Shown in pieces: positions 1 to 12,900 of a DNA stretch of 64,000 nucleotides. The stretch comes from Solen grandis. Its lineage: Eukaryota; Mollusca; Bivalvia; Adapedonta; Solenidae. The notes under the pieces were generated by a model. It saw only the letters and a program-made list of their open reading frames with translations. It was not told the DNA's origin and ran no database searches. A program made the translations under genes and the position numbers. The stretch spans positions 53,670,901-53,734,900 of the forward strand of contig CM037790.1 in assembly GCA_021229015.1 (NCBI GenBank). The letters run 5' to 3'. How positions within the stretch are numbered: the first letter of the stretch is position 1; every line of letters begins with the position of its first letter.

Positions 1-85
1 GAAACTTAAACATTTCAACTGATCTTGAATCCGTTTTTATTATCATTCAGACAAACAGTATTCTATTTTTTAGGTCTTATTTCAG

Positions 86-210
86 ATATAAAGAATGACA
101 AATGGCAACTTGAGAATGAAACTGTTTCGAAATCACATGTTGAAAATATTTACATAGATGATTTCATTAAAGATTCGTTACTGCGTCGTGAGGTTAAGGT
201 CTGGACATAA
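86..210 (+). CDS. Candidate terminal coding exon of an unidentified gene
   Basis: A pyrimidine-rich run ends in TTATTTCAG at 77-85, a plausible acceptor. It is followed by an open frame of about 41 codons that stops with TAA at 208-210. The peptide is mixed and charged (for example IKNDKWQLENE, YIDDFIKDSLLRREVKVWT) and looks protein-like rather than low-complexity. An alternative acceptor, TTTTTTAG, ends at 73. I do not recognise the family. A MITE begins about 23 bases past the stop codon, so any 3' UTR would include it; an AATAAA-like hexamer lies near 815. If real, the gene is read towards Lhx2/9. In vertebrates LHX2 and LHX9 sit next to DENND1 and NEK6/7 paralogues, so a syntenic neighbour is possible, but nothing in the peptide shows this. 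It may also be a chance ORF. Confidence 0.3.
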
Positions 211-234
211 AATGAGATATATACTGATTGTTTT

Positions 235-515
235 AACCGTTTCCCTCATATATGCTTTTTTTAACCCTTTCCCTCATATAGACTTTTTTTTGTCCCTTTC
301 CCTCGTATAGACTCATTTTAACCCTTTCCCTCGTATAGACTCATCTTAACCCTTTCCCTCATATAGACTCATTTTGACCCTTTCCCTCATATAGACTCAT
401 TTTAACCCTTTCCCTCATATAGACTCATTTTAACCCTTTCCCTCATATAGACTCATTTTAACCCTTTCCCTCATATAGACTCATCTTAACCCTTTCCCTC
501 ATATAGACTCATTTT
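235..515 (+). repeat. 28-bp tandem repeat, ten copies
   Basis: The unit reads AACCCTTTCCCTCATATA followed by GACTCATTTT. Copies 4-10 (starts 320, 348, 376, 404, 432, 460, 488) keep an exact 28-bp period with one or two substitutions; copies 1-3 are more diverged and T-rich. The unit contains the MITE terminal inverted repeat, so the array arose by duplication of the element's end. Confidence 0.95.
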
Positions 516-619
516 GACGCACTCAATAGTTATCACATAAAGCCTGATCTGCAGAAAGCCAAACTCAAACCTTACCAAATTTAATTGTAAAATCCTCATT
601 TCCAGACCACTGAGGAGCA

Positions 620-686
620 GCGAACAGCATAAAACCTGATCAGCCTGCGAGTTACTCGCAGGTTGATCTGGTTTTATGCTGTTCGC
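620..686. other. Long near-perfect hairpin inside MITE copy 1
   Basis: Arms GCGAACAGCATAAAACC and GGTTTTATGCTGTTCGC are perfect complements. The inner part (GATCAGCCTGCGAG and CTCGCAGGTTGATC) pairs with one mismatch around a TTA loop. The same fold is kept at 17690-17755 in the second copy. The length and pairing resemble a small-RNA precursor, but no expression is implied by sequence alone. Confidence 0.65.
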
Positions 687-727
687 ATAGGTCTTTTCGT
701 GGTGTCCTCTATGAGGGAAAGGGTTAA

Positions 728-1502
728 AGTGTAGACATACTTTGAAGACAGACATGTAATAAATTTCCGCAAAAGAAACAGCGACTAATTTGCATTGTGA
801 TATAACTTGTTTCAAAAATAAATCAAAGATTCGCACACTGATTTGTAAAATTATGAATCACACAGAGCAATTTGGCACCATAATCTACGTTTAGTGGAAA
901 TGATCTGTAAGTGTTGCTGAATGTATTTAAATCGGTTGTTATTGTTTGTAGCTAGTAGCGTGCTTTTACTGTCTTTTGATAGTGGCTTTCGCTTTTCAAA
1001 TGATGCAATTTGTTTTTCATTAGATTTACTTACATCTCAGAGGTATTGTAAATTTATAATACAGTAGATCCTAAATTGGAACTGATAACTGAAATGATAC
1101 TTTTGCAACACACAACTCTAGAGCAATAACTGGAATTGAATAAAAGTATAAAGATAATTAAAAGTTCCCATAAAGTTTACTGCAATACTAGGCAAAAGAG
1201 TAAATTAAAAAAAATGATAGATAAGGGATAATTTTATGAACATCGAGTACCAAGTATTACAGTGTAAGAATATTCGTAACACACGGATACTTATTCACTA
1301 CAGCTATTCAAATGATATCAAGTAAGTTATAACAACATTTATTGTTACATGACAAAATATTAAATGTACAATAAGTGCTGTAAAACAGACATTAAATTTT
1401 AAAACGAAAAATAAGTAATTCAATACAGAATTTCGGGAGGATTTTTTAATTTTGCGATATTTTATTAAATACCTGATAAATCCATAAAAGAGATGAAAAG
1501 GA
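728..1502. other. No gene seen
   Basis: AT-rich sequence without recognisable coding, RNA or repeat structure. The ORFs on either strand are short and low-complexity. Confidence 0.6.
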
Positions 1503-2327
1503 TTGCAATACAGCTTTTCAACAGTTAATGACTTAAAACAAAATTGTTTTTTTGTAACCATGGTTACTATCCCATGTAGGTTTAATTTCAAAAATATTTA
1601 TAATACGAATAAAACAGTAATTAAGGATTATACAATACGAAAACAAATCATTTGGGGAAATAAATACATACAATCTGATTTCCTTTTATTTAAGAACTGG
1701 GTGAATTCTGATTATATATCTATCAATTGTTTATTTTCAAAAACTGGGGAAATAGACGTGCAAAACATTATACAAAAATATAGATATAAAAACAAATAGA
1801 TTTCGGAGATAAGCACAGTAAAACAGCATTTCCGAAAGAACGAAAAACTCTTCTTAAATCAAATACATCAAAATAAAAGAAACAACTTTAGAGATATACC
1901 AGGACGTTAAACTTTTTAAAGAACCCGCAAATAAAGAAATTTACCAAATATCTTCAAAAGACATTCATACATAAACCCTTGGAAAGTTATCTTAATAAAT
2001 CGATAAATTGGCGATCATGGTATTTTATTTTGCAATGGGTGATTAAATATAATAGAATCAAACAATTTAAGTACAAGCTGATCCATAACATCAGGACAAC
2101 AAATCAAAATTTATTCCGCTGGAATATCTCTGTACGCCCTCTCTGTAATCACTGACATCAAGTAGAGACTACAACAGCTTTTTAATTAATTTCCCGTATC
2201 ATACTAACTTTTGGTTAAATTCAAATGCAGGTTTTTAAGCATGCAAAATACATAAACACATGAATAATCTGGAATATATTTTCATTGGATATCCGTATCA
2301 TACTAACTTTTGGTTAAATTCAAATGC
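1503..2327 (+). mobile_element. Non-LTR retrotransposon remnant, C-terminal ORF2 region
   Basis: An open frame at 1503-1799 reads QIIWGNKYIQSDFLLFKNWV followed by SDYISI, typical of the region downstream of reverse transcriptase in L1-like elements. After stops and frame changes, 1990-2150 reads pieces such as QFKYKLIHNIRTTNQNLFRW and PLCNHC, which match the motif preceding the Cys/His cluster (zf-RVT region) in mollusc non-LTR elements. Frameshifts and stops show the copy is dead. The RT core is not in this piece. The end is confused by a 35-bp duplication and the gap. Confidence 0.6.
2194..2327 (+). repeat. Exact 35-bp direct repeat abutting the assembly gap
   Basis: The segment beginning CCGTATCATACTAACTTTTG and ending CAAATGC occurs at 2194-2228 and again at 2293-2327, one base before the Ns. 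It is either a local duplication or a contig-end assembly artefact. Confidence 0.9.
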
Positions 2328-2328
2328 C

Positions 2329-2428
2329 NNNNNNNNNNNNNNNNNNNNNNNNNNNNNNNNNNNNNNNNNNNNNNNNNNNNNNNNNNNNNNNNNNNNNNNN
2401 NNNNNNNNNNNNNNNNNNNNNNNNNNNN
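2329..2428. other. Assembly gap, 100 N
   Basis: Exactly 100 N, the usual placeholder for a scaffold join of unknown size. A GT microsatellite follows directly (about 2437-2462). Confidence 0.99.
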
Positions 2429-2727
2429 TGTTTTTTTTGTGTGTGTGTGTGTTGTGTGTGGGGTTTGGTTATTAGTAGTGAAACTTTATCAATCTACACT
2501 TATTAATTAGTATATGAACTTACTTATAAATTTATTATATGTTATCTAGGACGAGGGCCTAAAAAAAAGAGAAACATGATCATGCAGCAAAATTCAAGCT
2601 CATAAATGTATAAACGATGAATTATTAAAAGAAAATATATTTTTCTGATCATTTGGAAAATAATATTGGAACAGAGAAAACTATGATTTATAAATATTGT
2701 AACAATTATAAGAAACATCAAGAGTAA

Positions 2728-2843
2728 CACCATTCAACATTCAGGTGATATATGTATGGAAATTTACTGAATACCAGAACACCATTCAACATTCAACATT
2801 CAGGTGATATATGTATGGAAATTTACTAAATACCAGAACACAT
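2728..2843 (+). repeat. 59-bp tandem duplication
   Basis: The segment containing ATTCAACATTCAGGTGATAT starts at 2732 and again at 2791. The two copies differ at only one or two positions, so the duplication looks recent. Confidence 0.9.
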
Positions 2844-3980
2844 TTATAAACACATATAATTCCGCCAAATATATCTGATTATTTTCCTTGACGTGAGATG
2901 TTATCTGAACTTAAATGAGGTAATTATTTTATTAGTGTAAGGATAATAACATACATAAACATTATGAAGTTATCGATGTTAATATACACGTTATTTAAGT
3001 GATACTTATATTGTGCAATATGATTACTAATAAATAAAATTGTGCATTGGTTATATTGCACAGTGGCAATTTTACTCTGATTCAAATCTCATTTTAATAC
3101 ATTCAAGTACATCAAAGAAACAGCCTATACATGATACATTCGTATAGATTATATTATTTTAAGGTATAATCATATATTTGCACAACTCTAACGTGAGGAC
3201 GTATATAGTGATAGTACATGAAATCGTTTTTATACACATAGACATCAAAACGGTCAAATCACATGCATTCAAAAAGACAATGTCATAAAGAATGAGGACA
3301 AAGGATAAAGCAGTTACTGGGAGGTTTTATTGTCGCCGCTACTTGAATATTTCATTGACGATGATGAAACAGGATGATTGTAATAGTCTGGATCCCCAAA
3401 TTGTTAACGAGGGGGCTACAGACGGATGAAATGTCGATTAACGTTTTTTATCACTTAAATTTGCTAAAAAGGCAGAGCAAAGTCTGTTCAGTTTGAAAAA
3501 GTAAAAAAAGATATAAGTTAGATCATAAATGAGCACGTGGGATAATGACAACGTTTCTTTTACTTTCCAAACGGAACCAAGACGTCTCTGCGTGAACCCT
3601 TAAAAACCAGTAGAAATATTAGTTCGAGACTTATAAAAAAGATATGCCAAACTCATTTAAATTCTGTTTGTCTGTGTACATACTATTACAAAATAAGCTC
3701 TGATCTAAACGAAGATATTATTTATGTTTTAACGTTACATGAATGATAATTAAGTCACTTGAAGACAGACTCTTATATAAATATGGGTTAAAATTTAAAT
3801 TTTTGATCATTCGATATCATGAGTATTTAAGTTGCATCAAATCAAGTGCCATTTGTAAAATTTTGGAATATTTAAAATAGCAATTAGAGATTGAATAAAT
3901 TTGGCAAACTAATCCTTACTTCTCTTTTATCTTTAAGTCAGAAGTTTTTTAAAAAGCAAAGGATTACATCAGACGTTTAA
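2844..3980. other. No gene seen
   Basis: Ordinary AT-rich DNA of normal complexity. No ORF, repeat array or RNA gene recognised. Confidence 0.6.
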
Positions 3981-6900
3981 GCAGTACACAGAGAGGCACG
4001 GGGGATGTCTTTTTTTAAAAGTTTTATGCAAAAATATTTGGTTTAATTTTAATGTCCCATTTTCAATTTCCAAATATAAGTTGGAATTTCTAATAATTAA
4101 TGCTTTTTTAAATTTTTTTCATTAAATTTAATGCTAAGCAAAGTTAAGTTAAGTTTTTTCTCCAAAATGAGAAATTACCCAACAAAATGGTCGGTAAATT
4201 AATAAATTAAAAATTATGAATGAAAAAAAATCATAAACAACAAAATGGGGGAAATTAATGAATTTTTTTAATAATTAATTTAAAGCTGCCTTGGTAAATT
4301 GTTTGTTAATCAAATGTTTAGGTCTAAGTTTTCTGATTTAATGAATTTTTTTTTATTAATTTTTTTTCAAAATTTAGAAATGAAAAAACACCAAAAATAG
4401 TAATGTAATTTTTTAAAGGATAAGAAAAGCGGCTTTCCCGTTATTCATCCTCGGAAAACGGGTTTTTTTTTTTTTTTTTTAATAAAAATTAACTTTTTTT
4501 TTTTAAAATATTAATCTAAAAACTTTAAAATATTTGAAAAAAAAAACATTTCTAAATTTTTAAAGAGGCCGGGAAAAAATTTCTTTTTTTTTTTATTTTT
4601 AAATTTTTTCTAATGTTAAACTTGTGTTGTGTTTAACTGGTTTTTAAACATTTTTTTTTTTTAAAATTTTTTTAAATTTTTCTTGGATTTTATTGGTTAA
4701 AGAATTTTAAATTTACTTAAATGTTGATGATTTAAATATCACAAAATATTATGGGAAATTTCTAAGGCATTTTTTTTGTGATTCGGAAAAAAAAAGTTTT
4801 AAATTTTTTTTATTTGTTATGGTTTTAAAAATAAATTTATGGAACCTAAAATAAAAGAATAGAATAGGTAAATATATTTTTCAATTTAAATTATTTTTTT
4901 TAACTTCTAATTTATTTCTCAAACTTAAAGGTTACAATTGACCTCGTTATTGCTTTTGGTCTCCTCCCAGGGTAGTCCCTTTAAAATCATTCAAAGACTT
5001 GAATTTGAAGGGTCAGGATTTCTGAGGAAGCCTTCCATTTTTCCCTTCGATTTTTTCCTGGATTTCTTTCCCGGTTTTTTTCCCTTCCTTAAAATTGGTT
5101 TGTTTTTGATTTTTTTCCCTTTTTCGTAAATAATAGTCTCAATGTCTTAATATTTGTTCTATAAAATTTGAATGCAAAAATTTTGTTATATTTTAAGTGA
5201 CGAAAAAAACCCATTTACAAAAATATAAATAATATTTAAATTTTTCATACTTGTTTTCCTTTCCTTTAAAACAAAAAATTTATTGTTCTTTTTTTGGTAA
5301 TATTTAATGTTTTTAAAATAATTGGTAATAGAAATTTCCAAAAAAAAAAAATTAAAGTTTTAAAAAAAGGTAAAATCATAAATAGTCAACAATATTTAAA
5401 ATGAAAAATATGAAAATTTTAATTTAAGGGTCAGCGTATTTAGTTTTATAATTTAAAAACCCTTTCAGATTTACAAAATATTTAAAAATTTTTTTCAAAT
5501 AATTTGTTTATACAGTAAAAAATATTTTTTTTAAATTTAACAAAAATATTTATTTAAACATTATCGGTAAATTCTACTTTGTTTTTATAAAAAAAAAAGG
5601 GGGTTTTTTTTTGTAAAAATGTAAGTAATAATTTTTTGGGTTTTCTAAAAAATATTAATGTAAGATTTTCTTCTAAAACCAATATTTTGAATATAAAACG
5701 ATGATTTCTTTAAAAAAATGGGAACGAATTTTTTTTTTTTACTGCATTTTAATTGAAATGATTTCCTAAACTTTTTGTGGGTTAACGTGTCGTTATTTTA
5801 TAATATTTAATTAAAATGTTTAAAATTTCTTATTATGTTAATTTTAAATTTCAAATTCCCAAAAATAAATTCCAAACCATTCACATAATCCTTGATTCAC
5901 TAGTCTAAAATTTCAACATTTTGGTGTTTAGGGTTTTGAAGTATGTTAACCTTAATGAGTTGCAAATCGAAATGAAATGAAGCTATATTTGAATAGGTAA
6001 TATTTTTTTTTGGGTCAAATTTTTGTTTTAAATTTTTTGAGTATTGCTGGAATTTTAATCTTGCTATTTAAAAATTTTCGACCAAAATAACTTACGTTCT
6101 ATTTTTTTCCTTTGCTATTTGCTTTTTTAAAAGCAATAACTAAAAAAGCAATTTATTTTTTAAAGGTATGGGTTTTCCCCTTATGAAACTTCAACAAATT
6201 TCCCTTTAAAAATTTTTTGATTAAATACATTCCTCAACTTTTTTTACCAAATTGTATTTTTAAATAACTTTCTTTTTTTTAAAATATTATAAAAAACCAA
6301 AATTCTTGAATAGGTTAAAATTTTAAAAGCTGATTATTTAAATATAGAAATAAGACCCAAATTTTACTTTGGGTCTTTAAATATAAAAATTTATGATTAA
6401 AGGATCAATACTAGTTTAAAACTTTAAAAAAAAATTATTTTAAAAAATATTTGTTTGTAACACTTTTTTAAAATAATTTGAAAAGGCCCCTTTAAAAAAT
6501 TTGTATAAAATATAAAAAAAGGGTCATATTACTTTTTAAGTGATTTAAATTAAAGAATTCACCAAAATATTGAAAAAATTTACCAACATGGTTAGTCAAC
6601 ATAATTTATAATAAACCCCCACCCAATAAAAAAAAAATTTTACTAAAATTTTTAACAGGGAAAAAAATTTTGTTCTGACGATAACATTTTTTTTAAAAAA
6701 ATTTCAGGACATATATATTAAATATTTAAAATCCTTATATAGATATACATAAAAAAAATTTGTTTTTAACAGGGGGGAAACCTTTTAAAATCTTTTTTTA
6801 AAGGGTAATAAAGGGTTTTCTTTTTTAATAATTTATTTTAACATAAAAAAATATAAATCAACTGAGAAATCTAATAATTTGGATTTATATATTTGAAAAA

Positions 6901-9900
6901 ATTTTTTTTCAATAAAGATGTATAAAAAATTTTTTTAAAATCATTAGGTGGGTTTCTTATTACTTGGGTATATTAAGCCCTTTTCTTTATTAAGGTTTAG
7001 TTCTTCCACTGGTATTTTAATGAATAAAAACCTTAAACATTTAAACTTCGTAACAAGTCAATTTTAATTTTTAAAATTTGCATTTTCCCAATATTTCCTT
7101 TAATTTATAATGTTTTACGGAAAAATTTTAAATGTCATTTACTCCCTAAATTAGATTTTTTAAAAGTTGGGTTAATCTCCCAGTTCTTATCTTTAAAAAT
7201 GTAAACAAAATATTAAATTATTATTTTTGCCTTTCCGCATTTTTTTAATTTTTAAAAATTATGTTATTTTTATTATAAATCCCCAGTATTAAATGCATGT
7301 TACAAGTTATGTTTAACATTTATTTTTACACCTTTTTAAATGAATTTTTTAAAACATTTAATTTTTAAATTTCCTAAATTTGCATGACCATATATTCCTG
7401 CTATTTTATTTCAAATATTTAAAAAAAAAAAATCTTTGGAAAACCTTAAATTTATTATTTGTAGAATAAACCTTTCTTTCACAATAATCTCATTTTAAAA
7501 TAGTGAATCTTTTGAAAATTTCCTTCATTGAATAATTAACTCTATTTTAATCCCTAACCAGTGTTTCTTTTGAAAAATCTCTCTTTTAAAATAATTTGGG
7601 GGGGGGTTCAATTTATTAATTTATTTTTATACAAATTTATGTATACTTAAGTTGTTTTTCAACCTATTCAAGATACTGCTATACTAAAATTAGTTGGAAA
7701 AAGTGTATCACAATTTTGTTATAAATAAAATCCTACTATTGAAAATTGGGCAAAAGATTGAACTGACATTGTTCAAGAAATTTGGACAATAAATTACAAA
7801 CTACCTATTTTTAAACTTTTTTTTCCCGGGAAAGATTAATATTTTAATATTTAAATCCTATTTTATTTTATTTTTACTTTCAAAAAAGGGGTTGGGTTTC
7901 AGAGTTAGAGGTTTGATCTTTTGTTTCATAAAATGAATTTTGAAAAATTGTTTATAATGGTACATTATAAGCATTATCACGGCAGTACCGAGACTCGAAT
8001 ATTCATTTAAAATCTCGAATGGGGGAACTTTTTCAAATATTATATTTTTCTTAAAACGTTTAGGGAATCCTCATAAATTTAATCATGCATTCTATTTTAA
8101 AAGATGAAAAATTTTTTCCTTTTTGGGATTTTGGAGTGCCACCTTTAAAATTTTTAATTGCAAAAATTTAAGCCCTTTTAAATATTTAGTAAAAGTTTCC
8201 GATTTGTTTTTATTTATTTATGATAAAATATGTAAAGACTTTAATGTAAAAAATTCAAAAGCATTTAATATTCATGGGTTTCCTTCCAAATGGGTTTTTT
8301 CCATTTTCATTTCCTGTTGTAAAATTTTTTTTAAATTACAAACCAACTTTATGCTGTTAGGTTTGATTTGTCCTCCCGCATTTTTATCTTCCAAATATTA
8401 TGTTTTTCTTTTTTTTTTTTAAACGGTATAATTACCCTTTATTTATCAACCATTTTTAATTAATTTTTATCTATGTAATCATTTAATTTTCCCACATTTA
8501 CTTACAAACCGTTTTAAATATTTTTTGTCTTTTTAAGTTTTTATATATTCAACCATCTTCCTTTTTTCTTGGGGCAAATTTTATTTTCTCCTAAAATCTT
8601 TATTATTCGCAATTAAAAAATTTATCTAATAATTAATCAGTTTCCTCTGCCATTTTTGATTCATAGATTAATGTTTAAAAATTATTCGTTTTACATCGAT
8701 CCTTTTTAAACCTTGAATTTAAAATATTTGTTTATTTTTCCATTAAAAAATAAATTGTTCATAAGTTTGCCTTTTTTTTAAATTTCTTATGATGAAAAAT
8801 TTAAGTTAGCATTTTAAAAAAATAAACACTAAAGTTGTTTTTTATTAAAATGTTAAATAAATTGTTAAAACAATTACTTTTTGATTAAAAATTTTAAATT
8901 TTCTATTTTTTGGGGGGAAAACCCATTTATTTTTCCCCTTAGTTTTAAAGGAAAATTTTACAATTTTATTTAGCCCAATTATTTCCTTAAATTTTTTTGG
9001 AAAAGGATTTATCAAATTTAAAATTTTCTATTTACATAATTGGTCTTTATTTTATTTAAAACTGTATTCCAGGTTTCTTTAACCTTGATTAAAATCCCAC
9101 ATTAAATTTAAAACACATTGAAACTTTTAAAAGTTAAAAAATTTTTTTCCCTTAAATCTGAAATCTTGGTAAAATAAATTTAAAGAATATAAGAAAATTT
9201 AATTTTTTTGTATTTTAAAAAATTTAATTAAGAGAATATTAAATTCATAATATGCTTACTTTATTTAAAAATATTTTAAACCTTAAAAAACTGCAATTCC
9301 CCTATTCCCGCCCATTAAACTTTGCTTTGACAAAATAGTTTGGCCGAAAAATATATTAAAAATTCAATTAGATTTGTCTTTGAAATATTTTTTAAAAAGG
9401 AGAATTTAATTTCAAAACATCCTTCAAAAACGAAATTCTTTTCTTTACCAAAATAAATTCATTGCATTCCATTGTTGATTTAAAAGTTCTTCCATTATGA
9501 TGGTCAGTCATGATTCTGATACAGCACCAAAACCCTAAACGAAATTTACGGGTTTTTTTTGCGCTTTTTAAATTTAAAGAAACTTGAAAAGTATCATATC
9601 AATTTTTTAAATCTCTTATTTTGGTTCCAAAAAAAAGTCTTTAAATCAACCCCCAAGAAATTTTCTTTGGCAGACTTAAATTTGAACTTGTTTAATTTTT
9701 AAATATTTAATTTTGCAATTACATTAACTTGAATTTGAATTTATTTAAAATTTTTTCGCAATTGAAAACATTTATATTGAAAACTTTTTAAATTTTCCTC
9801 ATTTTTGGTTCGTAAGTCTGGTTTTCAATCGGAAAATTCGGGGGTTCATTTGGTTCAATGAGTCCCCGTGACCCAATTTGGGGAATGTAAAAAAAAACAA

Positions 9901-12900
9901 AAGATGTTTTCCATGGTTTCCCTTTTAAAAAATTGATGTCCATTATGGATTAGCAAATTTTAAAGAGAAATTAAGTTTTTAAAAATTAAAAAAATAGTTT
10001 AATTACCTCTTTCGGTTTTTTTTTGGGGAAAAAATTTTACATGGGGGGTAAAATTTAAAATTTAATTGTTCATTAAAAAATTTTTGAGTCATGAAATTTT
10101 GACACCTAAAACGTTTAAATTAAATTTGGGACTTAGTCTATTAAAAGGGGATGTTAAATTACATTTTGGGAACTTTATAAATTTCTACACTTTTCTTCGT
10201 GTTTTTAGATTGGCTTATAAATTTAAATATTAATTTTCCAATTTTCGAAAAACCAATTGATTTTAAATTATATTAATCCCTTTAACTTTAAAAATAAGAA
10301 ATAAAAAACTTTTTTTCTTTTTTTAAATCCCGTGGCCTTATACAAATTAAGAAATATAAGAAAAATTTTTCCCTTTAAAATGTTTTTTTAAATTCCTATA
10401 TTTCAAAAAAGTTGTTATATTTAACTTTTTTGGGTTTCTAACGAAGGAATAAAAAAAGACGTAATAATAAAACCAATTTTGTAACACAATCAACCTATAC
10501 ATCGTACTTGAATTGGCTGGGTTTCAAAATTGTATCATGGAAATATAAGGGTTTCGTGGAAAATTTTTAAGGGAGCTTTAAATCCTGTCAGAAACCTTTC
10601 CCAAAAGGCTATTCTTTTCTTTTTTCATGGAAAAAAACGTGGTCGGGCATCCAAATTCCTTCGGTGTTTGGGCTCTTTACCGAAATTTACTAGGTCTGAA
10701 TCCTAAAAACTCAACGAACACGGTGTCTTTAGCAATATGTCAAAATTTTAAATGGGCTTTTAGAATTTAATGAAGCTTGCATGTGATTCATTTCCTAACT
10801 TTCAATTTAATATCATTTTTAATTCAAAAAACCATTTTTAAATTTAACAGAATTAATTTGTTTTTTTATAAACCCTTAAAGTTTAAATGTATTTAAAATA
10901 AGGTATTTTTGTTTAAGACATATTGAACAAAAACTTTATTGAAATTATTTATTTTAATTTAAAGCTTCAAAATCTGAAACTAAAATGAAAACTTTTTACC
11001 CTCTTAAATTTGGAAATTCCTGTTTTTAAATGGAAAATGGAGTTGCAAAAATGTTATTTTCTTAATTCAACTTCCAAATTTAAATTTTAAAAGAATCGAT
11101 ATCCCCGTTAAAAGTTCCATGTTTCTTACCTTCTTGTGATTCTTTTAGTAAATTTATAGTTTAAAAAAAGGAAAATTTATATAATTTTTAACTTTAAAAT
11201 GTTAATAAGGTGAGTATTGTTTGATTGGGAAAAACCCAACAATTGGACGTAAGGGGGGTTGCAGGGGTCCGGGTCTAATGGGTAAATCAAAATTATCAAA
11301 CATTTGGGAACAAACTTAAAGTTAAAAAATATTGTGGTTCACGTTTTAATAGTTTTTAAAAATACTTTTTATTATTTTAACACACCTCTTAAGTTCTTGT
11401 TTTGATAAAAATGGGGTAGATTTTCATTATTTCATCGTAGAATACCAAAGGTTGTGGATAATATGCTAAATACATTAAATTTTATTACTTTGTTTGCGGG
11501 TCTAATTTACTTTTCTCAGTTTTTTAATATTAACCACAATGTTCAAAAGTTTCCCCAAAGAAAATCTATTTTAATATCAATTTCATAAAAATTTTTTCTT
11601 ATTAACGGGTATTCTTTTTTCTGCAGGAAAATAAAAAACTGTAACAAAAAAAATTTTTATAACAAATTTAAAAAAAGAAGGACTATAACCCAAATTTAAA
11701 ACTGTTGTTTATTGGCCAAAATTCTTCATCAATGTTCATTAAAAAAAATTTAACCTTTTTGGAATAAATTGATTTAAAAACTATCGGGCCCTCGCTGGTT
11801 GAATCCAGCAGGGTCAATTGGTTTTATGTTTTTCAGTTGTTGCTATCGTGTTTACTTTGTTTTATGATTGGGGTCTTTAAACCGTAAACCTGGGTCCTAT
11901 AGGATAATCCTGTTCACAAAGGAAATATATTTAGCTGTCTAAAATTGATTTTTTAAAAGAGATTAATAACTGATGTCGGGCTTTTAAAAAAAGATTTATA
12001 AAAAATTTTTAATTCAAAACGTAATTCGGATCAAAAATTTAAAAGTATTTTAAATAAAAACGTATCAGAACTAAAAATTCCTTTTAAATTGTCTAATATA
12101 TAAATCGTGTGTTTTAACGATACCAATGGGAAAAATTATTGTTATATTTTTTTCAAAAGTAGAATTCTTTAAAAAAATTTTGCAAATTTTCGAACGAAAA
12201 ACGTTTGAAATCGTAAACTTCAGGGACTTCTAATTAAATAAGTTTAAAAATTTTATTTTTATTATTTTAATTTAAAACCCCAAAAATGTATCAAAAATTT
12301 TTACCAGGTATTCCAATATTAATACAAAACTTTCTTTTTATCCCATATTTGTTATATTTTTTATTTTATCCAAAATAATTAGTTTGATTTTTACTTTGGG
12401 GGAACCATGTTATAAGAGAGTTAAAGAAATAAATTCCCGAGGGAATGAAAAAAGGGGTTGGAAAGAAAGGCTTAATGCACTCAAATTTAATTTTGACAAA
12501 TTACAAGGGCAATTGGTACTATTTTTAAAAGGTTAATTTGCGGTTTTATTTGACTCTGGTTAAAAGTTTATTATTAGAAATAACAAAATGAATATTGTAA
12601 TAACAAATGACCTCTGTGTTGTTTTTGTTGTAAGAAAATTTTATATTTTGGAATTATTGGAAGAATTGTGAAGAATAAATTTATGTTATAATAATTTTTT
12701 CCCTTTTTTTTTGCCCCAAAATTTCTTCAGTTTTAGTGATGAACCCACAATAATTTGCTTGTATTTCATTAAAAATTTTAAGTAAAAGAGGAATTAATAT
12801 TTATCTTTGAATCAAGGATTTTCTTTTATTCATGAATTTGCAAATGGCATGTTGAAAATATATTTTAATAGAAATTACTAAAAAGCCCAATTTTTGAACT

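Larger units (their letters stand above)
233..727 (+). mobile_element. MITE-like element with inverted ends and expanded subterminal repeat (copy 1)
   Basis: The left end is TTAACC.TTTCCCTCATA and the right end is TATGAGGGAAAGGGTTAA, its reverse complement. Both ends carry TTAA, which could be the target duplication. The left terminal sequence is repeated ten times (235-515). The interior (516-710) contains a long near-perfect hairpin. No transposase ORF is present, so it is non-autonomous. A second copy at 17529-17796 shares the ends and interior but has only two copies of the 28-bp unit, which supports a mobile family. Confidence 0.7.

Noticed and set aside
235..515. Regular repeats that could suggest a CRISPR array
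   Set aside because: The 28-bp units are directly adjacent with no spacers and the DNA is clearly from an animal.
8123..8422. 99-codon ORF in the AT-rich block
   Set aside because: Phe/Lys/Leu-rich composition is expected from A/T runs; no motif and no splice context.
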